From the NCBI RefSeq assembly GCF_001611555.1, contig NZ_LSGP01000006.1, positions 1-64,000 on the forward strand: DNA of 64,000 nucleotides, written 5' to 3'. Position numbers and translations under genes: made by a program. Of this stretch, positions 35,120-44,046 are shown piece after piece. This DNA comes from Anaerosporomusa subterranea. Its GTDB lineage: Bacteria; Bacillota; Negativicutes; Sporomusales; Acetonemataceae. The notes beneath the pieces are model-generated. The model did no database searches. It was not told the origin of the DNA and worked only from the letters and a program-made list of their open reading frames with translations. Position 1 is the first letter of the stretch. The number at the start of each line of letters is the position of its first letter.

Positions 35120-36919
35120 TCAGAGTGATAACGCTTGTGTTGCAGATTGTTTTAGCCCTACTCTATACTCTTCGATGTGCTCTATCAAGAGTTTGATATC
35201 AGCGGGTATTTCTTCAATTCTAAACTCATCTATAATACGATAATCCGACAAATTAACTGAATACTTGTTACGGACTTCAGTCCTAAGCAAACTCAACACT
35301 TCCTTTCCAGGAACAATGCTCATTCGCGAATCCAAACTATTCCAATCACGATCAAATAAGGTGATAGTTTGGGTAGTAACTGTAGCACTATCTTCTTTTG
35401 CATGGCAAAGAAAGCTGCTCCGTTTCGCAATATACTGGGCTTGAACCCTGCTTTTCATAGTACTAGTAATCCGATCCAGCATTTTGCATATTACATTTTC
35501 TTTGATAAGAAAATCAGAGCTGCATTTTGAACGTTCACTGAGTGATTTTAAAAAAGCTCGTTCTAATACTGGAATCTCTAAAAGATAGTTCTCGATCTCT
35601 TTCCGTTCATGGATATGTGCCAATTCTAAATGATGGTTTAGTTCACTCAAAATGCTGGAACCCTCTTCTCTTGACCAGTAATCTCGATCAAAGATGGCTC
35701 CGACGCGAATTTTCGTCTTTAGTGCAGATTTAAACCCCCAGGCTAAAGATTTAATTCTTTCCCATGCAGAGAATCCACCGGAAGTCAGAATAGTAATATC
35801 ATTTCCAGAAGCCAATTCTACGAACCCAAGTTTTCTTGCAAATCTCCTAATAATTTTAAAGTCATCCGGTCCCTCAAAAAACAATAAATTTCTCGTTCGA
35901 GCAAGTTGGGTTAGTGTTATATTCTGAACAGACCCTATCGCATCTAAAGCGGCTTGTACTCCTTCAATATCCCGAAGCCTTTCTGCAGCGTTTTTTCCTT
36001 TATCGACGAGTAATATTTCTGATGCGTCAGCCTCTCCCATTATTTCGGCTGAATGTGTCGCAATTATAATATCAGGGCCACAGTATCTTAAAATATTAAG
36101 TAGTTGTCTTTGCACATCCGGATGTAGATATATTTCAGGTTCATCGACGATTAGAATTGTAGATTTTTTTGCTCGCGCAATATGCGTTAATAATTGACAC
36201 CATATTTGAAAACCAAAGCCTGCCCAATAAATTTCTCGAGTCATCCGATTTTCAAGACAAAACATTGCTAATTCCGAAGTACCGCTAACACGATGTGGGC
36301 GTTCAACTTCCATTCCAGGCCAGGTATCCTTAACCAACTCGGCAAATTCTTGGAAGTTATCAGGATTATACCTCCAGTAATTTCTAAAGTGCCTACATGC
36401 CTTATGTGTTGCAAGATTTCGCCGTACTGTTTCCTCTGTCAATATAGCCTCTCTATGTTCAACAGGTCCCAAGACAGGTACAAAATCAACTGTTATGGGA
36501 TATTCTCGTCTAAAAGCACTCGGAGTGCTAATCGGTCTCCCCTGACTCTCTGTTATGAGATAAGATCCCCCAGACTTCGGAAACAATAGAATTAACTTAT
36601 TCCCATTAGATAGTCTGAAAGATACTGTGGTATCAGTGGCTACGTAATCAGTATGAATATTTTCTATAGACATTGGTAAAGTTTCTTCCGATATTGAATA
36701 ACCTTGCAAAATGCTACCCGAGATACTAATCACAGATGGTCGCTTATGCAGCGCCTGACGTATTCCCAGAGCTAATATGCGAAACGCATTAATAATTGTT
36801 GATTTACCACAATTATTAGGGCCAACCAGAATGTTCATCTTATGAAATTTTATATTATACTTCAAGAAAGCCTTAAAATCCTTAAATTCAACAGAAGTAA
36901 TAGTAATCGGTTTTTGCAT
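35120..36919 (-). CDS. OLD-family ATP-dependent nuclease (AAA ATPase plus TOPRIM)
   Basis: The 599-residue product has an ABC-type ATPase split by an insertion: Walker A GPNNCGKST at 33-41, Walker B ILIVDEPE at 255-262, followed by the sensor histidine in ATHSAE near 289. A TOPRIM domain follows with FFEGPDD (E349) and FDRD (D411, D413). This is a class 1 OLD nuclease, the group that includes phage P2 Old and Gabija GajA. No GajB-type helicase or reverse transcriptase is adjacent, so it is either a solitary OLD or works with the nearby PD-(D/E)XK and DUF6236-like proteins. Codon use is AT-rich compared with core genes. Confidence 0.88.
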   Translation of the reverse strand: MQKPITITSVEFKDFKAFLKYNIKFHKMNILVGPNNCGKSTIINAFRILALGIRQALHKRPSVISISGSILQGYSISEETLPMSIENIHTDYVATDTTVSFRLSNGNKLILLFPKSGGSYLITESQGRPISTPSAFRREYPITVDFVPVLGPVEHREAILTEETVRRNLATHKACRHFRNYWRYNPDNFQEFAELVKDTWPGMEVERPHRVSGTSELAMFCLENRMTREIYWAGFGFQIWCQLLTHIARAKKSTILIVDEPEIYLHPDVQRQLLNILRYCGPDIIIATHSAEIMGEADASEILLVDKGKNAAERLRDIEGVQAALDAIGSVQNITLTQLARTRNLLFFEGPDDFKIIRRFARKLGFVELASGNDITILTSGGFSAWERIKSLAWGFKSALKTKIRVGAIFDRDYWSREEGSSILSELNHHLELAHIHERKEIENYLLEIPVLERAFLKSLSERSKCSSDFLIKENVICKMLDRITSTMKSRVQAQYIAKRSSFLCHAKEDSATVTTQTITLFDRDWNSLDSRMSIVPGKEVLSLLRTEVRNKYSVNLSDYRIIDEFRIEEIPADIKLLIEHIEEYRVGLKQSATQALSL

Positions 36920-36982
36920 ATATTACACATCTCCTGACTTAATGCAAAGTAATGCCACTCATATATTATTCATACAAATACA

Positions 36983-37019
36983 AAAATCCTGCAAGTCTTC
37001 CAGAACCTTGCAGGATTTT
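36983..37019. terminator. bidirectional terminator
   Basis: AAAATCCTGCAAG and CTTGCAGGATTTT pair perfectly around 11 bases. It isolates the OLD gene from the tRNA side. Confidence 0.8.
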
Positions 37020-37254
37020 ACATTATCTACTACAGGATAGATTCAACGTCTTATCTCGTCCGAGCCTGTGCGACCCAAAGGGCGGAGTATGTGGGCAGGT
37101 AGTGGGAGCGCAGCGGACACGTTAGCTGTCCACCATATCCACATATCCATCAGGCCACTATTTTAGCCCGCCCATTCCCATTCCTGACGGTTTCGGTGCA
37201 TCCACGGACAAGGTTTTGTTTTTCCCTATTCACGGCAAAATTCACGGCAGAGCA

Positions 37255-37290
37255 ATAAAAAAAGCCCTAGCCGTAAGCTAGAAGCCTTTA
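37255..37290 (-). terminator. terminator of tRNA-Arg
   Basis: On the minus strand AAGGCTTCTAGC, a short loop, GCTAGGGCTT and a run of Ts follow the CCA end by 7 bases. Confidence 0.75.
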
Positions 37291-37296
37291 TTTTTC

Positions 37297-37373
37297 TGGT
37301 GCGCCCGGGAGGACTCGAACCACCGGCACGCGGTTTAGGAAACCGCTGCTCTATCCACCTGAGCTACGGGCGC
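37297..37373 (-). tRNA. tRNA-Arg (anticodon CCT)
   Basis: Complete cloverleaf: acceptor GCGCCCG/CGGGCGC, D-arm AGCTCAGGTGGATAGAGC, anticodon loop TTCCTAA giving CCT, T-loop GGTTCGAGTCC and an encoded CCA. tRNA-Arg(CCU) is a frequent integrase target. Four 3'-end copies of it lie to the left. Confidence 0.97.
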
Positions 37374-37562
37374 ATATTATTTTGACCGCAAAGTAACGTT
37401 ATTTAGTATAGCATTCTAGCTGCGACCTGTCAATTCACTTACAAACCGTCTCGGACAACCTACTATCCACAGCCAAATCGGCACAGTTCCGGGTGTTTTT
37501 ACTTATTTGCTCTGAGTTGTCCACAGTTTAGCAGCAATTGTGGATTAACCTGTGGATAAAAT

Positions 37563-37605
37563 GACTAGGATTCAGAAGACCTTTAACTCCACCTGAATCC
37601 TAGTC
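37563..37605 (-). terminator. terminator-like hairpin, related to the one at 19138
   Basis: GACTAGGATTCAG pairs with CTGAATCCTAGTC; on the minus strand ATTTTATCC follows. It probably ends the transcript of the gene at 37636. Confidence 0.65.
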
Positions 37606-37635
37606 GATAACTAATCTGGCCACAGATTATGGTCA

Positions 37636-37941
37636 TTAGACGCGAAATGTATCGTCAGCAGGTCTGCTCCAATCGACAAGCACTCCGGTGGTTTCCCACA
37701 GATTCGTCAACGCTAATTTGAGCGTTTCCAGCGAATCCAACGGCTTTATTTCCAAGTGCTCCAAATCCAGCAATGTTGCACGCGCATGCGGCATGATCCG
37801 CGGCTGTTTTAAATAATCTTCAACTTCCTTGCGTTTGATAGGATTGTCTAGAATAACCGTAGCAGTCTTTGCCGCGGGATCATATTCAATGCGACCAAAG
37901 CTCTTTCCAAAGTGGATAGCTACTTGATATTTGTTTTGCAT
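37636..37941 (-). CDS. conserved hypothetical protein
   Basis: ATG at 37941 follows AAAAGGAG; the open frame to 38031 has no site. The 101-residue product has no signal, membrane segment or known motif. It begins with a beta hairpin-like segment (YQVAIHFGKSFGRIEYDPAAKTATV), then reads as one helix-strand unit with LLDLEHLEIKPLDS. It has its own terminator and lies between tRNA-Arg and an exported protein gene. Probably a small cytoplasmic protein conserved in related species; function unknown. Confidence 0.65.
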   Translation of the reverse strand: MQNKYQVAIHFGKSFGRIEYDPAAKTATVILDNPIKRKEVEDYLKQPRIMPHARATLLDLEHLEIKPLDSLETLKLALTNLWETTGVLVDWSRPADDTFRV

Positions 37942-38075
37942 TTTGCAACTCCTTTTAAGCTTACTAAGCAACTTGTTTCCATTATACGAAATTCGACACT
38001 GTATGAAAAGGCTTTCTCGAATTACTAACATAGATTGCGCTATTTCCCTGGAAATAGCGGCAGGGGATGTGCGGA

Positions 38076-38450
38076 TTAACGCTTAGGCAAAACAGTTATT
38101 ACTTTAGTAATTGTGTTATTTTCGCTGTCGCCGATGGTAAGCCTGCTATCACCAACCGTCAACCCTGAGATTTGATAGGTATTCTTGCCTCGGGAGACCA
38201 CCTGGATTTTGTTTTCGACTGAGATGAGAACATAAGGCTCTACCCCACCGCTAACTGTCAGCCAAATCGATTCACCAGCATGAACCTCGTGAGAGGAGAG
38301 TTTCACCGACAATGGTTGCTGACTCATCATGTCAACCGCCAATTCGGCTGGCTTGTCTGCCAGTCTATTTTGGGTAATAGGTGCCCCAAAAGCAAGCGAA
38401 GTTGTAAGCAGCAGCATAGCCACAATATTCCACACTAATGCTTTTTTCAT
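38076..38450 (-). CDS. small exported protein
   Basis: The 124-residue product starts behind GAGGTGA, has a signal peptide of about 22 residues (MKKALVWNIVAMLLLTTSLAFGA) and a beta-rich mature part with the LSVKLSSHEVHAGESIWLTVSGG pattern of immunoglobulin-like or BACON-type repeats (sheet then glycine turn). It is expected outside the cytoplasmic membrane. No catalytic residues recognised. It sits downstream of ppk on the same strand, 61 bases away, possibly co-transcribed. Confidence 0.7.
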   Translation of the reverse strand: MKKALVWNIVAMLLLTTSLAFGAPITQNRLADKPAELAVDMMSQQPLSVKLSSHEVHAGESIWLTVSGGVEPYVLISVENKIQVVSRGKNTYQISGLTVGDSRLTIGDSENNTITKVITVLPKR

Positions 38451-38511
38451 AAAAATTCAATCACCTCACTTTGCATCGTTTCTCTACTATTTAGCGAAAA
38501 AGCTTTATTTA

Positions 38512-40623
38512 CTATTCTTCTTTGCGATACATCGGCTTCAGCCGCTGTTCCAACGGCATTTCTGGTTTATAGGCTGCTTGCTTGGCCAAACGGTACATTT
38601 CAACTTGACTATTTAGCTTTTCTCCTTTAGAGCGTCGGCCTAATTTACGGTAGGTGCCGTCGCTTCGCAGTATTTGCGCCCTCTCTGTATCGCTAAGCTG
38701 AATATCAAAAACGGTTTTGATTCGTTCGATATGCCGTTCATCATCAATCGGAAAGAGCAGTTCCACTCTGGCATCGAGGTTGCGCGGCATCCAATCAGCA
38801 CTAGAGAGAAAAACCTTCTCATCACCGCCATTGGAAAAGTAAAACATGCGGCTATGCTCAAGAAAGCGACCAACGATGCTGCGAACCGTAATGTTTTCAC
38901 TGACACCTTTAATCCCAGGCAGCAGGACGCATATACCGCGAACGATCAAGTCAATTTTAACTCCGTTAGTCGAAGCTTCGTAGAGCTTCTTGACAATTTC
39001 CTTATCAAGCAGAGAGTTCATCTTCGCAATGATGCGTGCTGGTTTTCCGGCCCTCGCCCAGTGGATTTCCCGATCAAGCAGTTCAATAATCCGTCGCCGC
39101 AATCCCAGAGGCGCCACGACGAATTTGTTCCATACCGGCGGATCAGAATAACCGGATAGCATATTGAAAAAGGCTGAGGCATCAGCGCCGTATTGATCAT
39201 TGGCAGTAAACAAGCCCATATCAGTATAACCACGAGCTGTCGCGTCATTATAATTTCCTGTCGCTAAATGCACATACCGCTTAATTCCCGTGCTTTCCCT
39301 GCGTACGATTAGACATATTTTGCTATGGGTCTTTAAGCCGACAAGTCCATAGATCACATGGCAACCCGCTTCTTCCAGCCGCCTTGCCCAGAGGATGTTA
39401 TTCTCCTCATCAAAGCGCGCTTTTAATTCTACTAGTACGGTTACCTGCTTACCATTCTCAGCCGCTTGGGCTAAAGCCCGAACGATCGGTGAATTGCCGC
39501 TAACTCTGTACAATGTTTGCTTGATTGCCAACACCTGTGGATCGGTTGCAGCCCGCCGGACAAATTCGATGACAGGCTCAAACGACTCATAGGGATGATG
39601 AATAAGTACATCGCGTTCACGAATAGCGACATATAAATCTTCAACATCCAGTAATTCAGCCGGTGTCTGTGGTACAAATGGAGCATATCGTAGTTTTTCA
39701 TAGCCTGCCAAGTCAGCAAATTTCATAAAACAAGTGACATCAATCGGGCCGGGAATATCATAAACATCACACTCGCCAACCTTTACCGCGTCTATTATTG
39801 CCTCGCGCAGATGACGGCTACCGGCTTTATCAATTTCTAAACGCACCGCCTCGCCATGTTTCCGCTGACGCAATGACTTTTCTACCTCGGCGAGTAAATC
39901 CTCGGCATCTTCCTCATCAATAAATAAATCAGCATTGCGGGTAATCCGAAACGCAGCCATGTCTCTTACCTTGTGACCGACAAATAGGTGTTGACAGTAG
40001 GCCTTAATGATATCTTCAAGAAAAACAAATTTCTTCTTTTTAGTATGTGTTGCCACTTCCACAAGGCGTGGCAGTACAGCGGGAACCTGTACAACAGCCA
40101 TTTTGTTCTCTCCCTTTGTTGCCGCTAGAGAAATGGCTATATTCAAACTGCGATTTGACAGAAAGGGAAACGGATGACTTGCATCAACCGCCAGCGGTGT
40201 AATGACAGGATATATCGTGTCTAAAAAGTAATTTCTCGTCCATTCCTTTTCCTTCTCAGTCAGCGAGTCCAAAGGAACAATAAGAATATCCGCTTCGGTT
40301 AGCTGGGCGATGATTTTCTTGTAAAACCGATACTGCAGCTTGACTAAATCTTGGGTTAAGTCTGCGATACTGGCTAGCTGCTCACTCACAGTCATTCCTG
40401 CGGAATCTATTTTGTTGATTCCGCTTTCTAACTGTTGTTTTAGCCCAGCAACACGAATCATAAAAAATTCATCCAAATTTGAACTAGTTATCGCGATAAA
40501 CTTTAAACGTTCAAGTACTGGCTTCTGCTTATCGTCAGCTTCCTGCAGCACCCGACGATTAAAGGAGAGCCAGCTCATTTCCCGATTGAGAAAAAACTCG
40601 GGTTTATCATAGGCGTTATTCAT
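38512..40623 (-). CDS. ppk1: polyphosphate kinase 1
   Basis: The 703-residue product has the four PPK1 domains: N-terminal (NREMSWLSFNRRVLQEA), head, and two phospholipase-D-like C domains with the active-site regions VLIHHPYESF, THSKICLI and YVHLATGNYNDATA. The catalytic histidine of the last phosphorylates the growing chain. It makes polyphosphate from ATP. The ATG overlaps the stop of the upstream Ppx/GppA gene by four bases (ATGA), so synthesis is coupled to that protein. Length matches the family norm near 690-720. Confidence 0.96.
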   Translation of the reverse strand: MNNAYDKPEFFLNREMSWLSFNRRVLQEADDKQKPVLERLKFIAITSSNLDEFFMIRVAGLKQQLESGINKIDSAGMTVSEQLASIADLTQDLVKLQYRFYKKIIAQLTEADILIVPLDSLTEKEKEWTRNYFLDTIYPVITPLAVDASHPFPFLSNRSLNIAISLAATKGENKMAVVQVPAVLPRLVEVATHTKKKKFVFLEDIIKAYCQHLFVGHKVRDMAAFRITRNADLFIDEEDAEDLLAEVEKSLRQRKHGEAVRLEIDKAGSRHLREAIIDAVKVGECDVYDIPGPIDVTCFMKFADLAGYEKLRYAPFVPQTPAELLDVEDLYVAIRERDVLIHHPYESFEPVIEFVRRAATDPQVLAIKQTLYRVSGNSPIVRALAQAAENGKQVTVLVELKARFDEENNILWARRLEEAGCHVIYGLVGLKTHSKICLIVRRESTGIKRYVHLATGNYNDATARGYTDMGLFTANDQYGADASAFFNMLSGYSDPPVWNKFVVAPLGLRRRIIELLDREIHWARAGKPARIIAKMNSLLDKEIVKKLYEASTNGVKIDLIVRGICVLLPGIKGVSENITVRSIVGRFLEHSRMFYFSNGGDEKVFLSSADWMPRNLDARVELLFPIDDERHIERIKTVFDIQLSDTERAQILRSDGTYRKLGRRSKGEKLNSQVEMYRLAKQAAYKPEMPLEQRLKPMYRKEE

Positions 40624-42167
40624 GGGGACCGCCTTTCTAGAATAGCCCGAATGCCGAAAACGTTTTCGAAAAATTCGACTTTATCGGCAAAGGTCCACTC
40701 TTCTAGTGATATATCGTCAACAGATTCGACCTTCAGAGTCATTTCATCACCTTTGAGAGAGATCTCTTTTACAACAGCCTTCTGACGATGGCTGCGATCA
40801 ACCGCATCCGCCAAGCGAATAATTGCCGACAGTTTTGCTGTTGTTACCTTTTGCTCTGGCGTCAAAGCGGCGAAATGAGCATCGACATTTGACGGAGTGC
40901 CCTTAGAGTGGTAGTGGGCAATGTTCGCAATAACCAGTTTCTCTGCTTCGGAAAATCCCAAAATGTCAGACGAAACAATCAGCCGATACGAATAAAAGTA
41001 GTGTCGCCGTAGACTAACATATTTCCCGATGTCATGCAAAATTGCCGCGACCTTCAGTTGCAACCGTTCTTGTTTCCCTAGTCCATACGCCTTACTTAAT
41101 TTTTCAAATATCTGGAGAGAGGTTTTTTCCACACTTATGGCATGATTACTATCATATTGATACTTTTTGCCTAAGGAATGAGCCAAGCTAACCGTCTGGT
41201 CTTCAACCGCATCCCACCAGGAATCGCCGGTTTTTTCCGCCACATGGCGCAGTATAATGCCATCGTTAAAGTGTGCATTGGAAAAAACGATTTCTTCAAT
41301 TTTCCCTACGTTGAGAATTTGTTTATAGAGAACAATGGTGGGCAGAACCATTTCTGCTTTTTGTTCGGTAAGGTCGAAGGTTTGCATCAACTGTGGCAAA
41401 TTCAACTCTTGAACTTTTTCATATAGAGCGTTAAAATCGTCCAGACTAACAAACGATAGCGTTTCGGCCTGGTCCCTACCAAGCATTTTTAGAACAAATC
41501 GCGTTTCACTGCCAGAAAGGACGAGGTAGCGGATCTTGTGGGGACGTAATTTCTGCTCCACCGGCTCAATGGTGCTATAAATATACTCAGATAGGACCTT
41601 GTGAAAATGAGCCGATTCGCGTTGCTGTTTATCAAAGCTTTCCTTGATTCGCAAGGTACCAATATGTATATTCTGTTGGTATTCAATATTAGGCTCTTTA
41701 TATAGAGTAAAACCCAGTCCGCCAGAGGAAATATCAACAAATAGCAGTGGCTCGTGTGAATTGTTTAGCCCATTCATATCGATAATCCGAAACAAAGCAA
41801 TATATTTAAAAAATATTTCCTGTGTCATGTCGGCTACTTCAACCTGAAACCCTGTTTTAACCCGAATTTGGTCAATAATATATTGCTGATTTTCGGCCTC
41901 TCGCACTGCGGTAGTAGCAACGAGACGATAATCGCGTACTCCATATTCACTCAGCATCCGCCGATAGCCCTTAAGTAATTCGCAGGTTTGACTAACTGCA
42001 CTAAAGCTGATGCGACCGGTTTTAAACGTCTCCTCGCCTAACGATACGGGGAGACTAGCGCGTTCAATTATTCTAATGTCTTGCAGGCTGTTGAATTCGG
42101 CAATTTGGATGCTGACTTGTTCTGAGCCTACATGAATAGCAGCGAAAGTATGGATTTGCTTAGCCAA
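40620..42167 (-). CDS. Ppx/GppA-HD family protein with degenerate active site
   Basis: Starts with TTG at 42167 behind GAGGTGA. The 515-residue product has the N-terminal actin-like Ppx/GppA fold (1-300) and a C-terminal HD domain (HDIGKY near 375). The usual phosphate-binding DLGSNS reads HVGSEQ near 12, and the second motif DLGGGSTE reads DISSGGLG near 148; the SG.EEA region with the catalytic glutamate reads ADMTQEIF. So exopolyphosphatase or pppGpp hydrolase activity in the N-domain is doubtful, though the HD site looks intact. Coupled to ppk, it may sense ppGpp or polyphosphate rather than degrade it. Confidence 0.85.
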   Translation of the reverse strand: MAKQIHTFAAIHVGSEQVSIQIAEFNSLQDIRIIERASLPVSLGEETFKTGRISFSAVSQTCELLKGYRRMLSEYGVRDYRLVATTAVREAENQQYIIDQIRVKTGFQVEVADMTQEIFFKYIALFRIIDMNGLNNSHEPLLFVDISSGGLGFTLYKEPNIEYQQNIHIGTLRIKESFDKQQRESAHFHKVLSEYIYSTIEPVEQKLRPHKIRYLVLSGSETRFVLKMLGRDQAETLSFVSLDDFNALYEKVQELNLPQLMQTFDLTEQKAEMVLPTIVLYKQILNVGKIEEIVFSNAHFNDGIILRHVAEKTGDSWWDAVEDQTVSLAHSLGKKYQYDSNHAISVEKTSLQIFEKLSKAYGLGKQERLQLKVAAILHDIGKYVSLRRHYFYSYRLIVSSDILGFSEAEKLVIANIAHYHSKGTPSNVDAHFAALTPEQKVTTAKLSAIIRLADAVDRSHRQKAVVKEISLKGDEMTLKVESVDDISLEEWTFADKVEFFENVFGIRAILERRSP

Positions 42168-42355
42168 TCAAATCACCTCACCTTAGTATTCGACAACAAT
42201 TTGTGAAAAACCCTTTTAACCCCTTAGTTAGAGTATTGGTTTTATCCAATCAATACGTTTTTTTGCTTACTGTACTATTTTTCTACAAAAACCCTCCAGA
42301 GAAAAAGGTTTTTTGCCAAAACGAACGGAATTATTGCTGTGTGAGGGGTGATATC

Positions 42356-43864
42356 ATGACGGAGCGTATTGCGATTATTGACCTTGGCTCAAACTCGGCC
42401 AGGCTTATCGTCATGCACATCTACGCCAACGGCGCATACAACCTGGTATATCATCAAAAGGACCCTGTGCGGCTTAGTGAGGGCATGAGCTCCGAGCACT
42501 TGCTACAGCCCGGAGCTATGGAACGCGCGATCGCCACCATGCAAGTGTTCGCCCATATGTGTAACCTCTTTAATGTAGATAGAGTTCTCGCTGTAGCGAC
42601 TGCCGCAGTACGCAACGCCCGCAACGGCGGCGATTTCGTGCGCGAAGTGGAGAAAAGAACCGGCATCACACTCGAAGTCATCAGCGGTGATACGGAAGCT
42701 TTGCTCGGGTATATCGGCGTTATCAACACTATCGCTGTCAATGATGCTGTATTATTTGACTTAGGCGGCGGCAGCACTGAGCTGACTCTAGTTCGCAATA
42801 GCAAGCCGGAAAAAATGATCAGTCTACCCTTTGGAGCTGTCTATTTGACAGAGAAATTCCAGACTGCTGATCGCGTAACTGAAGGTCAACTGGCTGATTT
42901 ACGCAAATTTGTCAGTGAACAGCTAGCACAAGTCCCTTGGCTGAAGAAATTGGCTTTACCGATCGTTGGTATCGGCGGCACCGCCCGTAATATTGCTAAG
43001 ATGGATCAGAAACGCAAGAACTATCCGTTTAATAAAGTGCATAATTACCGCCTGGGACGGCTTTCCTTTGATGAGCTGTGGCGGGCATTAATGGTCACTA
43101 GCCTCGGGCAGCGCAGAAAATTTCCTGGCCTTAGCACAGAACGAGCCGACATCATCGTAGCCGGATCGACAATTGTTAAAGGCCTATTTGACGTCACTCT
43201 AGGAACCCATCTTATCATTAGCGGATGCGGCGTCAGGGAAGGACTCTTCTGGCGTGACTATCTGTCACGGAATGGCGGTAGTCAGACAATTGATGACATT
43301 CTCATGCATAGCACTGATAACATGCTGCGGTTTTATAAAGGTGATATCAATCACTGCCACCAGGTCGCACGATTAGCCTTGTCGATGTTTGATGGCTGGC
43401 AAGAGCTTCACAATTTAGACGACCGTTCACGCAAATTGCTGCATGTCGCGTCTCTGCTGCACGATATTGGCATCACGATCAATTACTATGATCACCCGCG
43501 TCATAGCGCCTATCTGGTGGAAAATGCTCGTTTATTCGGCCTAACGCACCGTGAACAAATGTTGACCGCCGTCATCGCCGGTTGGCATAATGGTCCAACC
43601 AAATTTGTTCGCAACCGCATTTATGGCGAATTCTTCGATGAAATTGACTGGCAAACGGCTAAAAAGCTCTCACTCATCCTCGCCATTGCCGAATCGCTTG
43701 ATACCACGCAAATGCAACTGATCAAGTCTGTTGGCGCCAGCCTGGAAGATGGCAACGCTATACTTGACCTGCAGGGCACCCAGGCGTCGGTGGAGCGCCA
43801 ATCGCTTGAGCGCATGGTTCGCTGGTTCCGGAAGGAAATGAATACTGAGCTGATTGTTAAATAA
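42356..43864 (+). CDS. ppx: exopolyphosphatase / pppGpp phosphatase with HD domain
   Basis: Start at 42356 (MTERIAIIDLGSNS) behind GAGGGGTGA; the frame extends to 42203 without a site. The 502-residue product has both phosphate-binding motifs intact (IDLGSNSARL near 8-17, DLGGGSTEL near 140) and the SGDTEALLG region, followed by an HD domain (HDIGI near 360). It would cleave terminal phosphate from polyphosphate and/or pppGpp. It is divergent from the degenerate paralog and ppk, with 188 bases between the starts, which places synthesis and degradation under one control region. Confidence 0.93.
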   Translation: MTERIAIIDLGSNSARLIVMHIYANGAYNLVYHQKDPVRLSEGMSSEHLLQPGAMERAIATMQVFAHMCNLFNVDRVLAVATAAVRNARNGGDFVREVEKRTGITLEVISGDTEALLGYIGVINTIAVNDAVLFDLGGGSTELTLVRNSKPEKMISLPFGAVYLTEKFQTADRVTEGQLADLRKFVSEQLAQVPWLKKLALPIVGIGGTARNIAKMDQKRKNYPFNKVHNYRLGRLSFDELWRALMVTSLGQRRKFPGLSTERADIIVAGSTIVKGLFDVTLGTHLIISGCGVREGLFWRDYLSRNGGSQTIDDILMHSTDNMLRFYKGDINHCHQVARLALSMFDGWQELHNLDDRSRKLLHVASLLHDIGITINYYDHPRHSAYLVENARLFGLTHREQMLTAVIAGWHNGPTKFVRNRIYGEFFDEIDWQTAKKLSLILAIAESLDTTQMQLIKSVGASLEDGNAILDLQGTQASVERQSLERMVRWFRKEMNTELIVK

Positions 43865-43900
43865 TAACAAATGCGGACGGGGTCTTTGAGGGACAAGTAC

Positions 43901-43955
43901 GTTAACCGCAGAGTGCGCAAAGTATGCGGAGGGTAACAGAGGGCCACTGTGTATT
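43901..43955. repeat. dispersed GC-rich repeat, copy B
   Basis: GTTAACCGCAGAGTGCGCAAAG..GCGGAGGGTAACAGAGGG. Single arm only, between ppx and the M20 peptidase gene. Confidence 0.75.
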
Positions 43956-44013
43956 GTACAAAACGGGGAAAAACGATTTTTGACCGGTTAAAATAACCCG
44001 GACATATAATAAC

Positions 44014-44042
44014 AAACGCGGACGCTGTGAGCGTCCGCGTTT
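44014..44042 (-). terminator. terminator of the M20 peptidase gene, bidirectional
   Basis: AAACGCGGACGC pairs perfectly with GCGTCCGCGTTT around TGTGA. Confidence 0.85.
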
Positions 44043-44046
44043 CTGT

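Larger units (their letters stand above)
36920..37296. other. junction between island and intact tRNA-Arg
   Basis: Holds a terminator hairpin (36983-37019), a GC-richer stretch, and two direct copies of TTCACGGCA (37229-37237 and 37241-37249) 45-65 bases beyond the tRNA 3' end. A third copy lies beside R4. Such short direct repeats next to an att site are what integrase arm sites look like; this is inference. No integrase gene is present. Confidence 0.45.

Noticed and set aside
35010-35128. A 39-codon plus-strand frame (MKPLHRIQHL..) between the OLD and PD-(D/E)XK genes
   Set aside because: No ribosome site; overlaps the end of the OLD gene on the opposite strand; possibly an IS-end remnant (TGTCAGTAGACA nearby), but unsupported.
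35120-36919. Gabija system
   Set aside because: The GajA-like architecture is there, but no UvrD-like GajB helicase lies next to it.
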